A DNA stretch of 10,132 bases from Euperipatoides rowelli (Eukaryota > Onychophora > Udeonychophora > Euonychophora > Peripatopsidae): assembly GCA_003024985.2 (NCBI GenBank), contig PXIH01S0051574.1. The stretch is one strand, 5' to 3'. The position numbers and the translations under genes were made by a program. How positions within the stretch are numbered: position 1 is the first letter of the stretch; every line of letters begins with the position of its first letter. Of the stretch, positions 7,387 to 10,132 are shown in pieces. Below the pieces are notes generated by a model. That model was given only the letters and a program-made list of their open reading frames with translations, did no database searches and had not been told where the DNA came from.

Positions 7387-7618
7387 GCTCAAATTGTAGC
7401 CAATCACATGATGCTAATGTCATGTGATTCACCAAACATGGTGGTACTTAATAACCCAAAACTAAACACCAAAAGAGCCAAAAAAAGAGGTGGAGTGAAA
7501 TTAATGGCAGCTATTGAAGAATACCGCTGTTTGTTTAACCACCATATGTACGAATACCATGATAAACCTTTGAAAACAACGATTTTGCAAGCCATCAATG
7601 CTGCATTTATCACCACAG
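7387..7618 (+). CDS. Candidate exon 3 of an unrecognised four-exon gene
   Basis: The acceptor TCTCTCAAG|GCT gives phase 0, compatible with exon 2. The donor ACAG|GTAGCT (7619) leaves one base for the next codon. The exon carries 77 codons plus one base, and the same frame stays open to 7626. The protein begins AQIVANHMMLMSCDSPNMVV, continues with a Lys/Arg-rich KLNTKRAKKRGGVKL segment, and then MAAIEEYRCLFNHHMYEYHD followed by KPLKTTILQAINAAFITT. The last part looks like a folded, helical, His/Tyr-rich domain. GC content is well above the flanks. A minus-strand frame over the same bases (7404-7616) is a shadow. An alternative acceptor at 7398-7399 would need a phase-1 partner. No family is recognised. 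Confidence 0.6.
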
Positions 7619-7962
7619 GTAGCTAGCCTTGAAACCTAACATTTAAACTGAATCTTATGCAACAAAAAATGATTTATTATGTATTCAAATTTAAGATGAT
7701 TTATCAATATACACAAATTTACAAATCAATTACTGTATTATTATTATTTAATAAAATCTCCATTGAATTAAGCTTGACAACAGCAAGTACTATACATTGA
7801 AGCAGCGATTTAAAATCTTATCAAAGAAAAAAATTAGTCATGCGTGTCAGGTTTCTTTTGCGATATCTCTGTCAGTGACAAAATTACCAGTCGAGATTTA
7901 ATTCTCATAGATTTTATCGCCAATGCATGTTTATCTTAAAAGGGGCTGCTATCATTACTCTT

Positions 7963-7986
7963 ATCTGTTATTAAAAAATAACAGAT
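7963..7986. repeat. 10-bp perfect hairpin
   Basis: ATCTGTTATT (7963-7972) and AATAACAGAT (7977-7986) are exact reverse complements with a four-A loop. It lies in candidate intron 3. There is no U-run after it and no adjacent gene end, so I do not call it a terminator. Confidence 0.6.
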
Positions 7987-8397
7987 TACAATTAAGTTAA
8001 ATGCTTCTCTTTTCAATTTAAAAAATAAGGAAAATGTATTGTGCTCAGTGAAGGCTGGTACATAATTATGATATGATTACTATTTTTTTTTTTTAACATT
8101 GTCTTGATGATTTTGTTCTAAAAATGGATGCAGGTTTTTTTTTTATTTAAAGTGGCTGCATGGTGAAAATAAATGAATTAGTTTTTGTTTTTAATATTAT
8201 TTCCCCTAATCCTTGTTTCCTATGGGGCAATTACGTTAGATTTACGCATATTTAATTTATGCATTGATTTCCAGGTACATAACACCTATGAAAATTGAGA
8301 ATTAGCTACACATAACTGTTTGTGAGTTGACATTCTTTATTGAGGGGGCAAGTCAACTATTGCGATTTAAAAAACAAATTCTTAATATAAATAGAAT

Positions 8398-8705
8398 GTC
8401 ATGAGCACCTAGAAACTGGAAGGCCTAACTCACATTTAGTCACATGATCAAGATGGATAGCAGCCTTATTTTTTTTAATTTACAGTTCTAACCTTACCAT
8501 TACCCTGAACCCTATGTCCTACTATATATTAAACCCAATATGCTCAACCCTATGATAATCTTGAGATGAAATAATCATTTTTGATCGATTTCGATAATTT
8601 TGACACCACCCGCGACAACTCTTTCCAGAATGGCAAACATTTATGTGCAAATGTTAAAACGTGGTAAAATGGGAGTTAGGTTGTTCAGTTTTTAGGTACT
8701 TCTAA
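8398..8705 (-). mobile_element. MITE-like element, copy 2 (inverted relative to copy 1)
   Basis: The reverse complement of this segment aligns along its whole length with 1990-2298. Terminal repeats are CTAGAAACTG (8409-8418) and the reverse complement of CAGTTTTTAG (8686-8695), one mismatch. Shared internal blocks include GGTGTCAAAATTATC, TTATTTCATCTC, ATTATCATAGGGTTG and TTGATCATGTGAC. It has no ORF. The copies have diverged by many substitutions and small indels, so both are old. The outer edges are approximate, and no clear target-site duplication was found. In the gene model it lies in intron 3. Confidence 0.7.
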
Positions 8706-8923
8706 TAAGTCTACTGATGGACCATGAGGACTCCAGCAAAAAAACATCTGTGTGGCAAAAACTTCAATAGAAAATATATATCTCAATAAGACCCAGACAA
8801 GCAAATTTGTAGATCAGCAGGCCCTTTATTAGAAAATAGAAGTTTAGTAAGCTGCAGGGCATAACATAATTTTCACTTGCGTTTATGTTAATGTCTATAG
8901 CACAATTTATTTTCTCATTTCAG

Positions 8924-8991
8924 CTGGTAAAATTGTGGAGGGATATAAAACAAAGTACTCTCAGCCTGTCTTTTTAGACCAAAAATATTAA
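8924..8991 (+). CDS. Candidate last exon of an unrecognised four-exon gene
   Basis: After a strong acceptor (pyrimidine tract, TTTCAG) the first two bases complete an Ala codon with the last base of exon 3. The frame continues through GKIVEGYKTKYSQPVFLDQK and Tyr to TAA (8989-8991). The acceptor quality and the in-phase join to exon 3 are the evidence; the exon is too short to judge alone. ATTAAA, a known polyadenylation-signal variant, overlaps the stop codon (8987-8992), and no AATAAA is seen in the next 500 bases. The joined coding length of all four exons is 504 bases, exactly 168 codons. Confidence 0.55.
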
Positions 8992-9511
8992 ATACAATCA
9001 ATAGAAGCTACGCAATGGCTACAAATCAGTTTTAAAAATGTTATCTCAGAGTTTTTTTTTTTTTTGAATAATTGGAGCTCTGGAGTTTACTATATAGTTG
9101 GACAGTTAAACTTTGGAACTCATTTTACCCTAAATTTTCAAAAATTAATCCCCAGGGCAGGGAATATTGTATGCAGCCCAAAATAACAGGACTTTCAAGT
9201 AAATCAAATGTTGTGCAAGGATGAGTGGTTGAGGAGGAGTATCAAACCTTATCAAATTCAGACTTTTCTACTCTTTTATTATATAGATTATCTCTAAGTT
9301 GAAATAATTTAATGAATAATCTATTTTTAATCCAAGAAAACCTTTTTTTTTAGAGATCTTCAATACGGTACTGCTTTAAATATTTAGTCAAAACTACAAA
9401 CATTGCAGAGTAGAAAAAGAAATACAATTCTCACAATTATGAGATAACAGGGATCACCTACTACTCTCTGATTATATTATATATGAGAAATTGTTTGCCC
9501 TATCCCCCTCA
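8992..9511. other. AT-rich sequence downstream of the candidate gene
   Basis: This would contain the 3' UTR and intergenic DNA. It holds T-runs (for example around 9053-9065) and no supported frame or RNA gene. Confidence 0.45.
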
Positions 9512-10018
9512 TTTTTTTTTTTAAAACAAACTTTGTTTATAGAGAGACGAAAATGGATTCATGGTATATAAGTTTAAGGATGAGTAAGTCTTTAAGACTT
9601 TTTCACCCGACTATACTCTAAAATAATTATTAATAACTAAAAGGTCATCCAGTCAATTCTTAAACATATTTACCGAAGTGTTCAACACAACATTATTAGG
9701 CAATCGGTTTCAAATCCCCACAAGTCTATTAGTTATGAATGCAGAACGCATTGTTAATTTAGTGTGTTCCATAGAAATCTTATAAATATGTCCTCTGGTA
9801 TGTAGCATATCAGAAGATATAAAATATTTATTATCACCCAGTATAACCAATTTCTTAAACACAAAAATCATATCTCTCCTTAGTTTTCTTTCAGAGGGTT
9901 TAATTACATTGTATTTCAAAAGGACATCTAAGCACTCTAGTCCAGTCAAATTAGGATTTTGGTTTCCAAAAATTGGAGGAAAGCTGGAAATGTTTTTAAT
10001 TNACTTNGNGNATCCCAA
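9512..10018 (-). mobile_element. 3' end of a decayed non-LTR (LINE) retrotransposon
   Basis: On the minus strand the frame from about 10018 to 9611 carries the C-terminal signature of jockey/CR1-type non-LTR retrotransposon ORF2 proteins. In order these are a KLRRDMIFVFK segment, a THTRGH-like HTRGH, an AFITNR segment, a (W)NRLPNNVV segment and an SVNMFKN segment. The element probably ends in a poly-A tail, the T-run at 9512-9522 on the plus strand. The catalytic part of the reverse transcriptase would lie upstream, beyond the right edge or lost. Undetermined n bases at 10002-10011 and 10030 blur the 5' side. Confidence 0.72.
9611..10018 (-). pseudogene. Non-LTR retrotransposon ORF2 C-terminus, broken by stops
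   Basis: This is the tail of a reverse-transcriptase polyprotein that in intact elements copies the element's RNA at the target site. The open part ends at TGA 9710-9712, exactly where family members have the Trp of a WN-x-LP motif. The same frame resumes with NRLPNN and meets a second TGA at 9653-9655, where an Arg codon is usual in the FKNRLD motif, then TAG at 9611-9613, possibly the natural end. Both premature stops fit single transitions, and the second fits CpG decay (CGA to TGA). It is a dead copy. Clade (CR1, jockey or Rex-like) cannot be fixed from the tail alone. Confidence 0.7.
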
Positions 10019-10132
10019 ATAAGAGTAAANTGAGTTTGCACCATTTTTTGAGTGGAGCTTCAGATGCTGTGGCCAAAAAACCGTGAAATTTTGGCTGTTT
10101 TTTCAGTTTTTCAAGAATAATTCGAAAACCAA
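10019..10132. other. Window edge with ambiguous base
   Basis: This would be upstream sequence of the LINE fragment on the minus strand. A short minus-strand stretch just before the n-containing region is open in a different frame, as expected of a decayed or error-containing copy. I cannot assign it. Confidence 0.3.

Larger units (their letters stand above)
7619..8923 (+). other. Candidate intron 3, containing MITE copy 2
   Basis: The proposed intron is 1,305 bases: donor GTAGCT, acceptor TTATTTTCTCATTTCAG, the best pyrimidine tract plus AG in the window. Inside are a 10-bp hairpin at 7963-7986, a short AGTTGAC/GTCAACT inverted pair near 8326-8359, and the second MITE-like copy. No coding frame is supported. 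Confidence 0.5.

Noticed and set aside
7404-7616. 70-codon minus-strand frame
   Set aside because: Exact shadow of the plus-strand candidate exon 3, which has splice sites and an in-phase continuation.
7963-7986. Intrinsic terminator
   Set aside because: The hairpin has no following T-run, is A/T-rich and lies in a eukaryotic intron-like context.
1-10132. CRISPR array, phage, integron or bacterial defence system
   Set aside because: No regularly spaced direct repeats, no prokaryotic operon structure and no long ORFs; base composition and transposon types are those of an animal genome.

Overview
The window is a piece of an AT-rich (roughly 70% A+T), gene-poor eukaryotic nuclear genome. No bacterial gene layout is present: there are no long ORFs, no Shine-Dalgarno-led genes, and no rRNA or tRNA that I can recognise. 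Instead there are decayed piggyBac, hAT and non-LTR (LINE) transposable elements, MITE-like repeats, a long (AAT)n microsatellite, many poly-A/poly-T runs, and short candidate exons flanked by GT/AG splice signals. This fits an invertebrate animal. A mollusc such as a gastropod is my guess, but only by general resemblance. The n bases near 10,002-10,030 suggest a draft assembly.

Layout. At 246-770 lies the 5' end of a piggyBac-type element on the minus strand: a TTAA target site, a CCCTTTGCAG terminus and a start codon, with the reading frame running into an AAT microsatellite. At about 1,021-1,285 is a short tandem repeat with five exact ATTTGCAT octamers and a G-rich tract. At 1,668-1,746 is a 16-bp perfect inverted repeat followed by a further direct copy. 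At about 1,990-2,298 is a MITE-like element; a diverged second copy lies inverted at about 8,398-8,705. From 2,300 to 4,200 the sequence is very AT-rich, with only one weak small ORF (2,413-2,514).

The most interesting unit is a plus-strand, four-exon gene model that I assembled by eye: 4,248-4,313, 4,909-5,046, 7,387-7,618 and 8,924-8,991. Every exon junction is phase-compatible and has a plausible GT donor and AG acceptor. The joined frame is 504 nt (167 residues plus stop). It starts in the only clearly CpG-enriched block of the window (about 4,200-4,440). I do not recognise the protein family. A complete 1,096-bp hAT-type non-autonomous transposon (5,884-6,979, 8-bp target duplication CTTTAGAG) sits in intron 2, and the second MITE copy sits in intron 3.

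The right end (about 9,512-10,018, minus strand) holds the 3' end of a decayed non-LTR retrotransposon. Its C-terminal reverse-transcriptase-ORF tail is recognisable but is broken by stop codons. Apart from the candidate gene, the window is mostly transposon remains, and the elements do not act together as a pathway.
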